From Ramlibacter aurantiacus (GTDB lineage: Bacteria > Pseudomonadota > Gammaproteobacteria > Burkholderiales > Burkholderiaceae_C), in NCBI RefSeq assembly GCF_016722895.1, contig NZ_JAEQNA010000001.1, positions 1,054,001-1,118,000 of the forward strand: a stretch of 64,000 bases of DNA. Direction: 5' to 3'. The translations under genes and the position numbers were made by a program. The stretch's first letter is position 1, and every line of letters begins with the position of its first letter. The notes beneath the pieces were generated by a model. It did not search any database. It saw only the letters and a program-made list of their open reading frames with translations, and had not been told where the DNA came from. Shown piece after piece: positions 53,202 to 64,000 of this stretch.

Positions 53202-54206
53202 TCAGGCCGACGCGGGTGCGGGGTCGGCGAGGGGCTCGCCCTTGATCTGGCGCTCGAAGGCCCGCAGGCGCTTGTAGACGGACATCAGCTCGACGATGGT
53301 GCCCCAGCTCAGGACCAGGAACTGGAAGGAGCTTTCCACGCGGTCGAAGGCCCGCGTGATCTGCTGCATGACGCCCAGAGTGATGACGCCGGCCACCACC
53401 GTGGGCGCCAGGGCGATCAGCGGGATCAGCACCGAGAACTGCAGGTACGACCACTTGGCCACGTCGAAGTACAGGTAGTGGAAGAACAGCCGGAAGTAAT
53501 TGCGCCGCACGTCGGCGAAGAGCTTGCCGACCACCGGTGGACTGGCGCGGTCGTGGTGGTCCTCGCCGTAGACCAGCTCCTTGCGGTACGCGGCCTCGAC
53601 ACGCTGGTTCTGGAACTCCAGCCCCGGCAGCTTGAAACCCACCACCGCCAGCAGCACGGTGCCGAACATCGCCGACATCAGCGCCACCCACACCAGCGAG
53701 TGAGGCACCGGCCCGAACCACGGCAGCTCGGTCACCTGCTCGGAGAGCACCCACAGGATGGGCAGGAACGCGCCCAGCGTCATCACGCTGCGCATGAACT
53801 CGACGCCAAGCCCTTCCATGATGCGCGCGAAGCGCATGGTGTCTTCCTGCACGCGCTGCGCCGCGCCTTCGATGGCCCGCAGCCGCTCCCAGTGCGCCAT
53901 GTAGTAGTCGTTCATGGCCGTGCGCCAGCGGAAGATGTAGTGCTTGATGAAGAACTCCAGCACCACGGCGATGGTGACGTAGAGCATGGCGATGCGCCCG
54001 AACACCATGAGCTGCCCGCCGAATTCGTCCAGCGTGACGCTGCGGGGGGTGGTCAGCGCCTTCTGGACCAGGTCGTAGAAGCTGCCGAACCATTCGTTGA
54101 TGCGCACGTCCAGCCCGACCCGGTACCAAGTGGCGTAAAGGATGAGCGCGGTGCCCGCCAGCGACCACAGCCACCAGCGGCGCGACAGGAAGAACGACTT
54201 GAACAT
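53202..54206 (-). CDS. sbmA: SbmA/BacA-like peptide transporter
   Basis: 334 residues from MFKSFFLSRRWW at 54206, matching the start I recall for E. coli SbmA (MFKSFF); an in-frame Met at 54239 has a weak ribosome site as an alternative. Six or more helices resemble an ABC-transporter membrane domain without an ATPase: FYDLVQKAL, INEWFGSFYD, YIFRWRTAMNDYYMAHWERLRAIEGAAQRVQEDTMRFA and the late RVESSFQFLVLSWGTIVELMSVYKRLRAFE. SbmA/BacA proteins import peptides and other compounds using the proton gradient and matter for symbiosis and host interaction in some bacteria. It lies 75 bases upstream of serC on the same strand. Confidence 0.9.
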   Translation of the reverse strand: MFKSFFLSRRWWLWSLAGTALILYATWYRVGLDVRINEWFGSFYDLVQKALTTPRSVTLDEFGGQLMVFGRIAMLYVTIAVVLEFFIKHYIFRWRTAMNDYYMAHWERLRAIEGAAQRVQEDTMRFARIMEGLGVEFMRSVMTLGAFLPILWVLSEQVTELPWFGPVPHSLVWVALMSAMFGTVLLAVVGFKLPGLEFQNQRVEAAYRKELVYGEDHHDRASPPVVGKLFADVRRNYFRLFFHYLYFDVAKWSYLQFSVLIPLIALAPTVVAGVITLGVMQQITRAFDRVESSFQFLVLSWGTIVELMSVYKRLRAFERQIKGEPLADPAPASA

Positions 54207-54353
54207 GTGCGGGTCCGACGGAGTGCCAAAGGGCGGCATGGTACCTGTCGGCCCACGCGTACAGCAGGGCACGCGCCCGGCCGACGCCACGACCGGGGCA
54301 CCGCTCGAATCATGGACGACGACCCACTGGCATCCACCACAAAAGGAAGACCC

Positions 54354-54863
54354 ATGAGCACCACCACCCTCGAAGAACGCCTGGACTACAAGCACCTGTG
54401 GTCACTGATCAAGGACATGCGTTTCGGCATGCTGGCCCATCGCCATGCGGACGGCGGCCTGCACGCGCACCCGCTGACCACGCAGAACAAGTCGCTGGAC
54501 GAGGGCGTGCTGTACTTCTTCGTCTCCAGGGCGACCGAGGTGGGGCGACGCCTGCAGGCGGACGGCGACGTGAATGTGTCGTACTCGGACCCGCAGAAGG
54601 ACCACTACGTGTCCATCGCCGGGAAGGCCACGATCAACAACGATCGCGCCAAGAAGGAGCGGCTGTTCAACATGATGACCAAGGCCTGGTTCCCGCAGGG
54701 CGTGGACGACCCGAACCTCGAACTGGTGGAGGTGCGCATCACCCACGCCGAGTTCTGGGACGTGAAGGAGAGCAAGACGAAACAGTTGGTGAAGATGGCC
54801 TCGGCGGCCATGACGGGCCAGCCGCCCCGCATGGGAGAGCACAAGGAAGTGCACTTCAGTTGA
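54354..54863 (+). CDS. Pyridoxamine 5'-phosphate oxidase-fold protein (general stress protein 26 type)
   Basis: 169 residues; start at 54354 with AAAAGGA seven bases upstream. The split-barrel flavin fold is seen in FGMLAHRHADGGLHAHPLTTQNKSLDEGVLYFFVSRATEVGRRLQADGDVNVSYSDPQKDHYVSIAGKATINND. It matches the YdaG/GSP26 group, which binds FMN or FAD and is induced by stress in other bacteria. True pyridoxamine oxidase activity is unlikely at this length. It is divergent from sbmA with 147 bases between. Confidence 0.88.
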   Translation: MSTTTLEERLDYKHLWSLIKDMRFGMLAHRHADGGLHAHPLTTQNKSLDEGVLYFFVSRATEVGRRLQADGDVNVSYSDPQKDHYVSIAGKATINNDRAKKERLFNMMTKAWFPQGVDDPNLELVEVRITHAEFWDVKESKTKQLVKMASAAMTGQPPRMGEHKEVHFS

Positions 54864-54996
54864 CCGCCTGTAAGCGGTTCTGCCGCATCCGCCCGTTGCA
54901 CAGCTTGCCGGCGGCACTGTCCACCCCGTGTTTCCGCTCATCCTGTTTGCGGCGGGAGGGTCCATACTGCCGGCTTCGTATCGCGATGGAGGGCTG

Positions 54997-55191
54997 ATGA
55001 AGCGAGACACCAAAACCGAGGTCGATACGGCCGGGCTGCGATACACCTCCAAGGTGAGCGGCACCCAGTTCCCCGGAGCCTGGGGCCGCTCCATGAGCTG
55101 TTTCCGCTGCGGCAAGCACGTGGCGCGTTCGTCCCTGGAATCCTTCCACCTCGCCGGCAGTGTCCGGTGGCGCTGCCGCGAAGGCTGCTGA
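54997..55191 (+). CDS. Small Cys-rich protein, possible zinc ribbon
   Basis: 64 residues, unknown family. The start at 54997 is fixed by GGAGG five bases upstream; an earlier frame opening at 54928 has none. A basic N-terminus is followed by SKVSGTQFPGAWGRSMSCFRCGKHVARSSLESFHLAGSVRWRCREGC. The Cys pairs CFRC and CREGC, about 27 residues apart, could bind one zinc ion. The position of a solitary small gene with its own strong ribosome site suggests a regulatory or stress role, but nothing more can be said. Confidence 0.7.
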   Translation: MKRDTKTEVDTAGLRYTSKVSGTQFPGAWGRSMSCFRCGKHVARSSLESFHLAGSVRWRCREGC

Positions 55192-55298
55192 AGCCCCTTC
55201 AGTGCGGCACCTGCCGCACCACGGAGACATTCCACGCGGCCGGCCCAGCCTGGCCTTCAGCCGGCCCGGCGACCACCTGCCCGGTCGGTGGTCGCCAC

Positions 55299-55583
55299 TC
55301 GACCAAGGTCCGATAGCGCGGTGCCACCCGTGTGGTTGCCGTACCCGACGAAGCGGCGCGCGGCCTGGGCGCCGCGCGTGCCGAGGTTCACGGCCACCAT
55401 CGCTTCGGTCCCTGCCCGGCGGCTCCCCGCGATGAACTCGTTGCTGCCGAAGGCATCGGGTTCAGTGCCGCCCCCGGCCAGGTCGAACCGCACGGGCTCG
55501 TGCGGACCCACGCCGTTTCCCCACTGGTCGCCGGAGACGAACTTGCCGGCGCGGTAGGACCCGGCGCTCACGCCCCGTTCATG
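55299..55583 (-). pseudogene. Fragment of a GH51 alpha-L-arabinofuranosidase
   Basis: The minus strand of the 590-base gap before the glycosyltransferase encodes ~95 residues with clear GH51 character: YRAGKFVSGDQWGNGVGPHEPVRFDLA, TEPDAFGSNEFI, AGTEAMVAVNLGTRGAQAARRFVGYGNH and GGTALSDLGR. Intact enzymes read YPGGNFVSGYxWxDGVGPxxxRPxRLDLAWxSxExNxFGxNEF, so key positions are changed (PGG to AGK, WxD to WGN). Flanks on both sides are unrelated, and the catalytic Glu-containing regions are missing. It is a decayed internal fragment. The frame is still open, implying fairly recent loss or chance. Confidence 0.75.
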
Positions 55584-55781
55584 CGTGGGGTCCGGCACGT
55601 CCTCGCGAACGCCCTGCGTGTCGGCGGTCGGGTGCGCCAGGCCCCGCGCCGGCGCGCGCGCCACAACCCCCGACTGTGCCTCGGGATCGGGGGTGATGGT
55701 TTGCCAGAGGCGCTTGAAGCATTGCGTAGGACGAGGCCGATCGGCCGCATGGTCGAGCATCCACTCTGCAGAATGGCCCGC

Positions 55782-56960
55782 ATGAACACACTCGTCGTCT
55801 TCTCCCACCTGCGGTGGAACTTCGTCTATCAACGGCCACAGCACCTGCTGTCGAGGATGGCGCAGCGATGGCCAGTGATTTTCATCGAGGAACCGGTGCC
55901 GAACGCGGCTGAAGAGCGCCTCGAGCTGATCGACGCCGCTCCGGGCGTCACGGTTTGGCGACCGCATGTGCGCGGCGGCGCTCAGGGCTTCCACCACGAG
56001 CACAAGCCGGCACTTCAGCGGATGGTCGGCGAGGCGCTGCGCGGCGGCCGCGCCAGTGACTACTGGATCTGGTTCTACACGCCGATGGCACTGCCGTTCG
56101 CCGAAATGCTGCAGCCGCAGGGCGTGATCTACGACTGCATGGACGAGTTGTCGCTGTTTCGCGGCGCGCCGCGCGAACTGGTGGACCAGGAGTCGGCGTT
56201 GTTCCGCATGGCCGATGTGGTGTTCACCGGCGGGCGCAGCCTCTATAACGCGAAGCGCGACCGCCATCGCAACGTGCACTGCTTTCCGAGCAGCGTGGAC
56301 GCCTTGCACTTCCGCTTCGGCCCTCTCGACCATCCGCTGCAGCAGCACCTGGGCCGGCCGCGCCTGGGCTACTGCGGCGTGATCGACGAACGGCTGGACC
56401 TGGACATCATCGCGGGCATGGCCGACCAGCGGCCGGACTGGCAGATCGTGATGGTGGGGCCGATCGTGAAGATCGATCCGGCCACCGTGCCGCGCCGCGA
56501 CAACATCCATTGGCTCGGGCAGCAGGGGTATGACGAACTGCCGGCCTTCATCAACGGCTGGGACGTCTGCCTGTTGCCCTTCGCGTTGAACGAGGCGACC
56601 CGCTTCATCAGCCCGACCAAGACGCTGGAGTACATGGCCTGCGGCCGCCCCATGGTGAGCACGGCGATCCGCGACGTGGTCGAGCCGTACGGCCATGTGG
56701 TGCCCATCCAGCACGATGCCGACGGGTTCGTGAAGGCTTGCGAGGCGCTCCTGCGGCGCCCCCGCCACGAGCAGGAGGCTCACCGCCAGGCGATGGCCGG
56801 GATCATCGCCCGCACGTCCTGGGACAGCACCGCCGATGCGATGGCCGATCTCATCGCCGGCGCTGAAGCCGCCCGCGAGGCCGAGGCAATGGCCGCGCCT
56901 CCGGACATCAAGGGCGAACTCGCCCGGGCCTGCGCCTCATCGGCGATGGCCGCCAGTTGA
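55782..56960 (+). CDS. Glycosyltransferase, GT4-like
   Basis: 392 residues from MNTLVVFSHLRW (an ATG three codons earlier is possible). N-terminal Rossmann half with FSHLRWNFVYQRPQHLLSRMA and IYDCMDELSLFRGAPREL; C-terminal GT-B half with GYCGVIDERLDLDIIAGMADQRPDWQIVMVGP and the donor-binding FISPTKTLEYMACGRPMVSTAI, where the Glu contacts the sugar nucleotide. It transfers a sugar to a glycan or lipid at the cytosolic face of the membrane. The gene in front of UDP-galactopyranose mutase suggests that galactofuranose or a related sugar could be involved. The C-terminal ~25 residues are Ala-rich and probably disordered. Confidence 0.88.
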   Translation: MNTLVVFSHLRWNFVYQRPQHLLSRMAQRWPVIFIEEPVPNAAEERLELIDAAPGVTVWRPHVRGGAQGFHHEHKPALQRMVGEALRGGRASDYWIWFYTPMALPFAEMLQPQGVIYDCMDELSLFRGAPRELVDQESALFRMADVVFTGGRSLYNAKRDRHRNVHCFPSSVDALHFRFGPLDHPLQQHLGRPRLGYCGVIDERLDLDIIAGMADQRPDWQIVMVGPIVKIDPATVPRRDNIHWLGQQGYDELPAFINGWDVCLLPFALNEATRFISPTKTLEYMACGRPMVSTAIRDVVEPYGHVVPIQHDADGFVKACEALLRRPRHEQEAHRQAMAGIIARTSWDSTADAMADLIAGAEAAREAEAMAAPPDIKGELARACASSAMAAS

Positions 56961-57018
56961 ACCCTGTCGGCCGGGTCGGCCGCACGGCCGACCGGCCGGC
57001 CCCAGCACAGGAAGACCC

Positions 57019-58229
<1,211 letters not shown>

Positions 58230-58233
<4 letters not shown>

Positions 58234-60404
58234 AGCTGGAACTTTGGGCGGGACCGGAGTGCACCGTGAACCGCGTCGGCGATCGGTACAAGGACCAGCT
58301 GGCGCTGAGCGGATTCGCCCACCGCATCGATGACCTGGACCGCCTCGCGGGGCTCGGCGTGACGCGCCTGCGATTCCCGCTGGTATGGGAACGCACCGAG
58401 CGCTCCCGCGGACAGCTGGACTGGCGCTGGAGCGACGAGCGGCTGGCTCGCCTGCGCGAGCTGGGCGTGGCACCCATCGTGGGCCTGCTGCACCATGGCA
58501 GCGGCCCGCCGTGGACCAGCCTGCTCGACCCGCAGCTGCCCCGGTTGCTGGCGCGATACGCGCGGTCGGTGGCCCAGCGCTACCCGCACGTGGACGCCTG
58601 GACGCCCGTGAACGAGCCACTGACCACGGCCCGCTTCAGCGCGCTCTATGGCGTGTGGTACCCCCATCGACGGGATGACCATTCCTTCGTGCGCGCCCTG
58701 CTGAACCAGATGCAGGCGACGGTGCTGGCGATGCAAGCGGTGCGCGAGGTGAATCCAAGCGCGCAGCTGGTGCAGACCGAGGACCTGGGCCACATCACGA
58801 GCGCGCCCGCGCTGCGCTACCAGGCCGAGTTCGAGAACCTGAGGCGCTGGCTGTCCTTCGACCTGCTCACGGGGCGCGTCGGGCCCGGCCACGGCATGTG
58901 GGACTTCCTGCGCGGGTGCGGCGCGACCGAGCACGAACTGCGCTTCTTCCAGGAGCACCCCTGCCCGCCCGCCATCGTGGGCATCAACAGCTATCTCACC
59001 AGCGAGCGGCACCTGGACGACCGCATCGAGCTGTACCCCGCCGAGCGCGTCGGCGGCAACGGACGTGATGCCTACGCCGACGTGGAATCGGTGCGCGTGC
59101 TCGGCCGGCTGGTGGGCAGCTTCGAGGAACGCCTGCGCGAGACCTGCCAGCGCTACGGACTGCCGGTGGCCATCACCGAGGTGCACCTGGGCTGTTCGCG
59201 CGAGGAGCAGCTGCGCTGGCTGCACCAGGCCTGGCGTGCCGCCGACAAGCTGCGGCACGAGGGCCTGAACGTGCGCGCCGTGACCTGCTGGGCCGCCTTC
59301 GGCAGCTTCGACTGGAACAGCCTGGCGACGCGCGACGACGGCCACTACGAACCCGGCCTGTGGGACGTGCGCTCCGATCCGCCGCGTCCGACGGTGCTGG
59401 CCACGCTCGCGCGGCAGCTGGCCTGCGGCGAAGCACCCAGCCATCCGGCCCTGGACGGCCCGGGCTGGTGGCAGCGCAGCGGGCGCATCAGGTACCCGGC
59501 GCGCGGCGCGGTGCAGAGCCTGCCCGTGCAGGGACGGCCGGTGCTGGTCACCGGCGGCACGGGCACGCTGGGCCAGGCTTTCGCGCGGCTGTGCGAGCTG
59601 CGCGGGCTGGCGCACCGGCTGCTGCGCCGAGCCGACATGGACGTCGCCGACCCGGCATCGGTGGACGCGGCGCTGGAACACTGGCAACCCTGGGCCGTGA
59701 TCAACACCGCCGGTTTCGTGCGGGTGGACGACGCCGAACACGACCCGAGGCAGTGGCGCGAGAACGTGACCGGCCCCCAGGTGCTGGCCCAGGCCTGCGC
59801 CCGGCACGGCGTGCGGCTGATCGGATTTTCCAGCGACCTGGTGTTCGACGGCGCCAAGGACCACCCCTACCTGGAGGGCGACGAGGCGCAGCCGCTCAAC
59901 GCCTATGGACGTGCCAAGCGCGAGGCCGAACGGCTGATGCTGCAGCTGCACCCGCAGAGCCTGGTGGTCCGCACGGCCGCGTTCTTCGGGCCCTGGGACC
60001 GCCACAACTTCGTCACCCTGGCGCTGGAAGCCATGCGCCGCGGCGGGAGCTGGAAGGCGGCGGCGGACCAGTGGGTGTCGCCGACCTATGTGCCCGACCT
60101 GGTCAACGGCTCGCTGGACCTGCTGGTGGACCAGGAGAGCGGCATCTGGCACCTGGCCAACCGTGGCGCGGTGAGCTGGGCCGAACTGGCCTGCATGGCC
60201 GCCGAGGCCGCGGGGCTGGACCGTTGCCTGGTCGATGCCGTGCCGGGTGCCACCCTGGGCCAGCGCGCCGCGCGGCCGCGCTACTCGGCACTGGGCAGCG
60301 AACGCGGCCTGCTGATGCCCACGCTGGAAGACGGCCTGGCCTGCTACCTCGGCGAATGCGAGATCATGCGGAATCCAGAAACGGAAACGACGACAACCCA
60401 ATGA
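58230..60404 (+). CDS. Fusion protein: GH1-like glycosidase domain plus RmlD-like sugar-nucleotide reductase
   Basis: 724 residues, ATG overlapping the glf stop. Residues ~1-395 are a family 1-like (beta/alpha)8 barrel with the acid/base Glu129 in TPVNEPLTTARF and a nucleophile candidate Glu317 in AITEVHLG; it is shorter than a typical GH1 enzyme (~450). Residues ~436-715 are an extended SDR of RmlD type: VLVTGGTGTLGQAFA, INTAGFVRVDDAE, FSSDLVFDG, NAYGRAKREAE (Tyr-x3-Lys), VRTAAFFGPWDRHNF. RmlD reduces dTDP-4-keto-rhamnose; here the substrate is unknown. No rmlABC genes are seen. The fusion may couple remodelling of a glycan with sugar synthesis. Confidence 0.85.
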
Positions 60405-61396
60405 CGCAGCACTCTCCTTCCGTGGTGGTCGCGGGCGGCGCCGGCTACATCGGCTCGCACATGGTTCGCATGTTGCGGGACCAGGGCTGGCACCCCGTGG
60501 TGGTGGACAACCTCGCCACCGGGCACGGCGACTCGGTGGTGGACGGCGCCACGTTCCGCCAGGGCGACATCGGCGACGCCGAGTTCATGGGCGCGCTGCT
60601 GCGCGAGTTCACGCCGCCCTGCGTGATGCACTTCGCGGCGGCCAGCCTGGTGGGCGAGTCGATGGTGGCGCCGGCCAAGTACTGGCGCAACAACCTGGTG
60701 CAGACCTTGACGCTGCTGGACACCATGGTGGCCTGCGGGGTGCAGCAGTTCATCTTCTCGTCCACGGCCGCGGTATACGGCAACCCGGTCGAGGTGCCGA
60801 TCACCGAGCAGCATCCGCAGCAGCCGATCAACCCCTATGGCCAGAGCAAGCTGGCGGTGGAGCGCGCCTTGGCCGACTACAGCCAGGCCTACGGCTTGCG
60901 GTCGATCACGCTGCGCTACTTCAACGCCGCCGGCGCGCACCCCGATGGCACGCTGGGCGAGCGGCACGAGCCGGAGACGCACCTGATTCCGCTGGTGCTG
61001 CAGGTGGCCTCGGGCCGGCGGCCCTTCATCTCGCGCTTCGGCTCGGACTTTCCCACGCCGGATGGTTCGTGCATCCGCGACTACATCCACGTGCAGGACC
61101 TGTGCACGGCGCACCTGCTGGCGCTGGAGAAGCTGGCACGCGGCGCGGCGACCACGGTCTACAACCTGGGCAATGGCAACGGGCATTCGGTCAACGAGGT
61201 GATCGAGGCCGCACGCCGCGTCACGGGTCATCCCATTCCGTTGCGCGACGACCCGCGGCGTGCGGGCGACCCGCCGGTGCTGGTGGCCGACGCCAGCCGC
61301 GCCAGGGCGCAGCTGGGTTGGGTGCCGCAGCACCCCGATATCGAGACGATCATTGCGCACGCCTGGCAGTGGGAGCAGCGGGCCTTGCGGGCCTGA
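60401..61396 (+). CDS. galE: UDP-glucose 4-epimerase
   Basis: 331 residues, ATG overlapping the previous stop (ATGA). NAD motif VVAGGAGYIGSHMVRMLRD, catalytic Ser in FSSTAAVYGNP and YGQSK (Tyr-x3-Lys), then TLRYFNAAGAHPDGTLGERHEPETHLIPLVLQ, all standard for GalE. It interconverts UDP-glucose and UDP-galactose and so links the galKT genes, which face it 16 bases away, with glf upstream. Fourth gene of the plus-strand glycan unit. Confidence 0.95.
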   Translation: MTQHSPSVVVAGGAGYIGSHMVRMLRDQGWHPVVVDNLATGHGDSVVDGATFRQGDIGDAEFMGALLREFTPPCVMHFAAASLVGESMVAPAKYWRNNLVQTLTLLDTMVACGVQQFIFSSTAAVYGNPVEVPITEQHPQQPINPYGQSKLAVERALADYSQAYGLRSITLRYFNAAGAHPDGTLGERHEPETHLIPLVLQVASGRRPFISRFGSDFPTPDGSCIRDYIHVQDLCTAHLLALEKLARGAATTVYNLGNGNGHSVNEVIEAARRVTGHPIPLRDDPRRAGDPPVLVADASRARAQLGWVPQHPDIETIIAHAWQWEQRALRA

Positions 61397-61412
61397 GCGG
61401 TCTTCGGCCCGG

Positions 61413-62468
61413 TCAAGGCACCAGTTGGCGCCCCTGCTGGCCGGCCCGCTGGTATTGCGCCAGCACGGTTCCCGCCACCTGCGGCAGGGCATCGCCCCGG
61501 CACAAGGCGACGCAGGCGCCGCCGAAACCGGCGCCGGTGAGCCGCGCGCCGAACACGGCGGGTTGCGCCTGCAGCAGTCCCACCAGCAGGTCGAGCTCGG
61601 GCGTGGACACCTCGTAGTCGTCGCGCAGGCTGGCGTGCGAGGCGTTCATCAGCACGCCCAGCGCACGGGCGTCGCCCTGGGTCGCGCCCGCATGCAGCAC
61701 CCGCAGGTTCTCGCTGAGCACGTGTCGCGCCCGCCGGCGCAGGATCTCGTCCGGCAGGGACTCGACCAGGTGCGGATCCTGAACGCCACGCAGCGAGGCC
61801 ACGCCCAGCCGCCGGGCGGCGGTCTCGCATTCGCTGCGGCGCTGGTTGTAGCCGCTGCCGGCCAGCGTGCGGGCGATGCCCGAGTCGAGCACCAGCACGG
61901 CGCTGCCGGCGGGTAGCGGCACGTCGCGCCGCGTCAGCGATCGCGTGTCGATGAGCAAGGCGCGGTCGGTGCTGGCCAGGCTGGAGGCCATCTGGTCCAT
62001 GATCCCGCAGCGCACGCCGGCGTACTCGATCTCGGCGCGCTGCCCGAGCCGCGCGATCTCCACGTCGTCGATCGCCAGGCCCAGCAGCGTACGCAGCGCA
62101 CGCAGCGTGGCCACCTCCAGCGCCGCGCTGGAGGACAGGCCCACGCCCATGGGAACTTCGGATCGCACCTCGATGTCGAGTCCCGGCACCTGCGCGCCGC
62201 GCTCCTTCACCAGCGCGAGGCAGCCGAAGACGTAGGTGGCGAACTGCTCGGCGGGCGGCTTCTCGAGGCTGAAGCGAACCGTCTGCCCGAGGTCGTCCGC
62301 ATGCAGCGAAAAGCCGGGCGTGCCGTTGGGACGCAGGGTCACGCGGGTGCGCTGGCGGATCGCCACCGGCAGGACGAATCCGTCGTTGTAGTCGGTGTGC
62401 TCACCCAGCAGGTTGACTCGCCCCGGGGCATCCGCGGTGACGCTGTCGGTCGGGGACATCGCGCTCAT
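61413..62468 (-). CDS. galK: Galactokinase
   Basis: 351 residues. GHMP-kinase motifs: [22 protein letters not shown] (galactose signature), [20 protein letters not shown] (ATP loop) and [13 protein letters not shown]. The catalytic Asp is in [12 protein letters not shown]. It phosphorylates galactose to galactose-1-phosphate. The start ([10 protein letters not shown]) overlaps the galT stop by four bases; a second Met three codons in is equally possible. Convergent with galE. Confidence 0.95.
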   Translation of the reverse strand: MSAMSPTDSVTADAPGRVNLLGEHTDYNDGFVLPVAIRQRTRVTLRPNGTPGFSLHADDLGQTVRFSLEKPPAEQFATYVFGCLALVKERGAQVPGLDIEVRSEVPMGVGLSSSAALEVATLRALRTLLGLAIDDVEIARLGQRAEIEYAGVRCGIMDQMASSLASTDRALLIDTRSLTRRDVPLPAGSAVLVLDSGIARTLAGSGYNQRRSECETAARRLGVASLRGVQDPHLVESLPDEILRRRARHVLSENLRVLHAGATQGDARALGVLMNASHASLRDDYEVSTPELDLLVGLLQAQPAVFGARLTGAGFGGACVALCRGDALPQVAGTVLAQYQRAGQQGRQLVP

Positions 62469-63550
62469 GGCAGTCGGGCCTCCACCTGTTGCAACTCGCG
62501 CGCCTTGTCTTCGGGCAAGGCGTCCATGGCGAAGAAGCCGGCGGCCAGCTCGGTGCCCGCCAGGTACTTGAGCCGATCGCGCGTGCGGTACGGAGGCCAC
62601 AACTGCGCATGCAGGTGCGACTCGGGATGGGCCTGGCCGTCGGTGGGCGCCTGGTACCAGGCCATAAGATAGGGGAAGGGCCGCCGCCACAAGCCGTCGT
62701 ACTTGAGCAGCACGGTCTTGAGCGCACGCGCGAGGTCGATGCGCTCCCCGTCTCGCAGTTGAGCGAAGCCGGGGACCGGCCGCGAGGGCGCTATCCACAC
62801 CTCGTAGGGATAGCGGGCGCACACCGGCACGAAGGCCACGGCATGCGGCCCCTCGTAGAGCATGCGCGCGCCATCGCGGCGTTCGGCCTCGATATGCGTC
62901 TCGAGCAGGCCGCGGCCGTGGCGGGCATGGTGCTCCAGCGCCACCTGCTGCATGCGTTGCGGCACCGGCGGCACCACCGGATAGGCGTAGACCTGCCCGT
63001 GCGGATGGTGCAGCGTGACGCCGACTTCGGCGCCCCGGTTCTCGAAGGGCAGCACGTACCGGATGGACGGGTCGGCGCCGAGGCGGACGGTGCGGTCGCC
63101 CCAGACCTCCAGCAGCAGGGCCACGTGGTCCAGCGGCAGCGCGCCCAGCGAGGCCTGGCGATCCTGCGTGAAGACCACGACTTCGCATCGGCCGCTGGCC
63201 GGCGCGGTGGGCACGATCAGGTCGGGCGGCGGCGGCACGGAGCCGCCCAATGAAGGGAAGCGGTTCTCGAACACCGCCACGTCCCAGGGCGCGTCGGGGA
63301 CTTCGGTCGGGTTGGCCGCATCGACCGTGGGCGCCAGGGGGTTGTATTCGGGCGGCGGCAGGAAGGTGCGGTCCTGCCGATGCGCGGCATAGGTCACCCA
63401 TTCGCCTCTCAACGGATGCCAGCGCAGGTGCGCGCCGCCGGTGAGCGGATCGGGAAAGGGGCTGGGAGCCTGGATGCCGGCGGGCAAGGGGTGGCGCGCG
63501 TAGAGCGTCATCTCCCTCCCATCCGGCTTGCGCAGTTCCACCCGATGCAT
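62465..63550 (-). CDS. galT: Galactose-1-phosphate uridylyltransferase
   Basis: 361 residues from [17 protein letters not shown] at 63550, overlapping the stop of the GH2 gene (ATGA). The catalytic His triad motif HPHGQ is in [15 protein letters not shown], and [11 protein letters not shown] matches the second zinc/His region. It swaps UMP between UDP-glucose and galactose-1-phosphate. Together with galK and a glycosidase in one operon, it completes use of galactose released from an oligosaccharide. Confidence 0.95.
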   Translation of the reverse strand: MHRVELRKPDGREMTLYARHPLPAGIQAPSPFPDPLTGGAHLRWHPLRGEWVTYAAHRQDRTFLPPPEYNPLAPTVDAANPTEVPDAPWDVAVFENRFPSLGGSVPPPPDLIVPTAPASGRCEVVVFTQDRQASLGALPLDHVALLLEVWGDRTVRLGADPSIRYVLPFENRGAEVGVTLHHPHGQVYAYPVVPPVPQRMQQVALEHHARHGRGLLETHIEAERRDGARMLYEGPHAVAFVPVCARYPYEVWIAPSRPVPGFAQLRDGERIDLARALKTVLLKYDGLWRRPFPYLMAWYQAPTDGQAHPESHLHAQLWPPYRTRDRLKYLAGTELAAGFFAMDALPEDKARELQQVEARLP

Positions 63551-64000
63551 CACACCCCTCCGGGGATGTAGGTACGCGACTGGGAGGTCACCTGGCGGAC
63601 GCGCTCCAGCGGGATCTTGGGCGTGCGGTCGGCGTAGAGCAGGCCGTTGGCCTCCTGGAACGTGTCGGCGAATTGCGTGTAGCAAAAGCCACTGAAAAGG
63701 GCGGTGAAGATCACCGTCTCCAGCAACTGCTCGTAGGTGCGCGCGAAGGTTTCCTCGTCGCCGATCTCGGTGTAGCCCCAGATCTTCTTGACGCCCTGCT
63801 CCGCCCGGGCCTGGAAGGAGATGCCGCCGAACTCGGTGAGCATGATGGGCTGGCCGCGGTGGGGGTAGCCGTCGAGCGTGAGCACGCGGCCGCCCGGCCG
63901 CCGCCGGTCGAAGAGCTTCTCGGGCTCGACCTCGGGGCCGTAGCGCTGGCGGATGTGATCGAGGTTGGAGTCGTAGTCGTGGATGCCGATGATGTCGGTG
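63550..64000 (-). CDS. GH2-family glycosidase (beta-galactosidase/glucuronidase-like), C-terminal part
   Basis: About 149 codons are visible; the frame is open to the window end, so the start lies beyond 64000. The segment reads from [20 protein letters not shown] through [12 protein letters not shown], where the Glu is the likely nucleophile of a clan-A glycosidase, to [43 protein letters not shown], the conserved end of the GH2 barrel. The mature enzyme would release a sugar from a glycoside; galT and galK overlapping behind it argue for galactose. Other GH2 activities are possible. Confidence 0.85.
   Translation of the reverse strand, partial: TDIIGIHDYDSNLDHIRQRYGPEVEPEKLFDRRRPGGRVLTLDGYPHRGQPIMLTEFGGISFQARAEQGVKKIWGYTEIGDEETFARTYEQLLETVIFTALFSGFCYTQFADTFQEANGLLYADRTPKIPLERVRQVTSQSRTYIPGGV

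Overview
The window is GC-rich, densely coded bacterial chromosome. Orphan tripartite-tricarboxylate (Bug-type) solute receptors, PA2778/PA2779-type genes, Rieske and CoA-linked aromatic catabolism, and dispersed repeats built on a TTCGACAGGCTCAGGG core all point to a betaproteobacterium of the order Burkholderiales, most like Comamonadaceae or close relatives. That assignment is from gene content only; no rRNA or tRNA gene was seen.

Layout. 1-5.8 kb: end of a copper P-type ATPase, small hypotheticals, a PA2779/PA2778 pair, a methyltransferase, an MFS transporter and a glutathione transferase. 6.3-27.6 kb: a large divergent catabolic block of about 20 genes. The left arm (minus) holds a GntR regulator, RidA, a LigJ-like hydratase/amidohydrolase, two Rieske oxygenases, a Bug receptor, enoyl-CoA hydratase, 3-hydroxyacyl-CoA dehydrogenase and an SDR. 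The right arm (plus) holds an acyl-CoA synthetase, two acyl-CoA dehydrogenases, a Bug receptor, thiolase plus Zn-ribbon partner, a class III CoA-transferase, a LigB-type extradiol dioxygenase, three RraA/LigK-like aldolases and an enoyl-CoA hydratase. The control region between the arms carries two copies of TGGCAT-N19-ATGCCA, probably the GntR operators. The gene set suggests uptake, hydroxylation, ring cleavage and CoA-dependent breakdown of an aromatic or cyclic acid; the substrate is not known.

27.6-28.9 kb and 39.0-39.2 kb are non-coding repeat loci in which a dispersed inverted repeat has expanded into tandem arrays of 20-25 bp units. 28.9-39 kb: an amino-acid oxidase-like flavoprotein, a YetF-like protein, a five-gene membrane/sensor operon (two AI-2E family proteins, histidine kinase, MscS channel, DUF2254) and a short glycogen phosphorylase. 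39.2-43.3 kb: a flavin monooxygenase and aconitase A.

43.3-52.0 kb is the most unusual part: six tandem, same-strand paralogous genes plus one remnant, of a family I do not recognise. Their N-termini are Pro/Ser/Arg-rich and lack signal peptides. Three upstream regions carry near-consensus HrpL-type promoters (GGAACC-N15-CCACNNA, one mismatch each), with the same 44-nt distance to the start codon in two cases. I infer a candidate array of type III secreted effectors diversifying by tandem duplication and recombination.

52.0-55.2 kb: serC, an SbmA-like transporter, a flavin/PLP-oxidase-fold stress protein and a small Cys-rich protein. 55.3-64 kb: a sugar block with a decayed GH51 arabinofuranosidase fragment, a glycosyltransferase, UDP-galactopyranose mutase, a GH1-RmlD fusion, galE, and on the opposite strand galK, galT and the end of a GH2 glycosidase. 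It joins the Leloir pathway (galactose entry) to UDP-galactofuranose production and surface-glycan synthesis.
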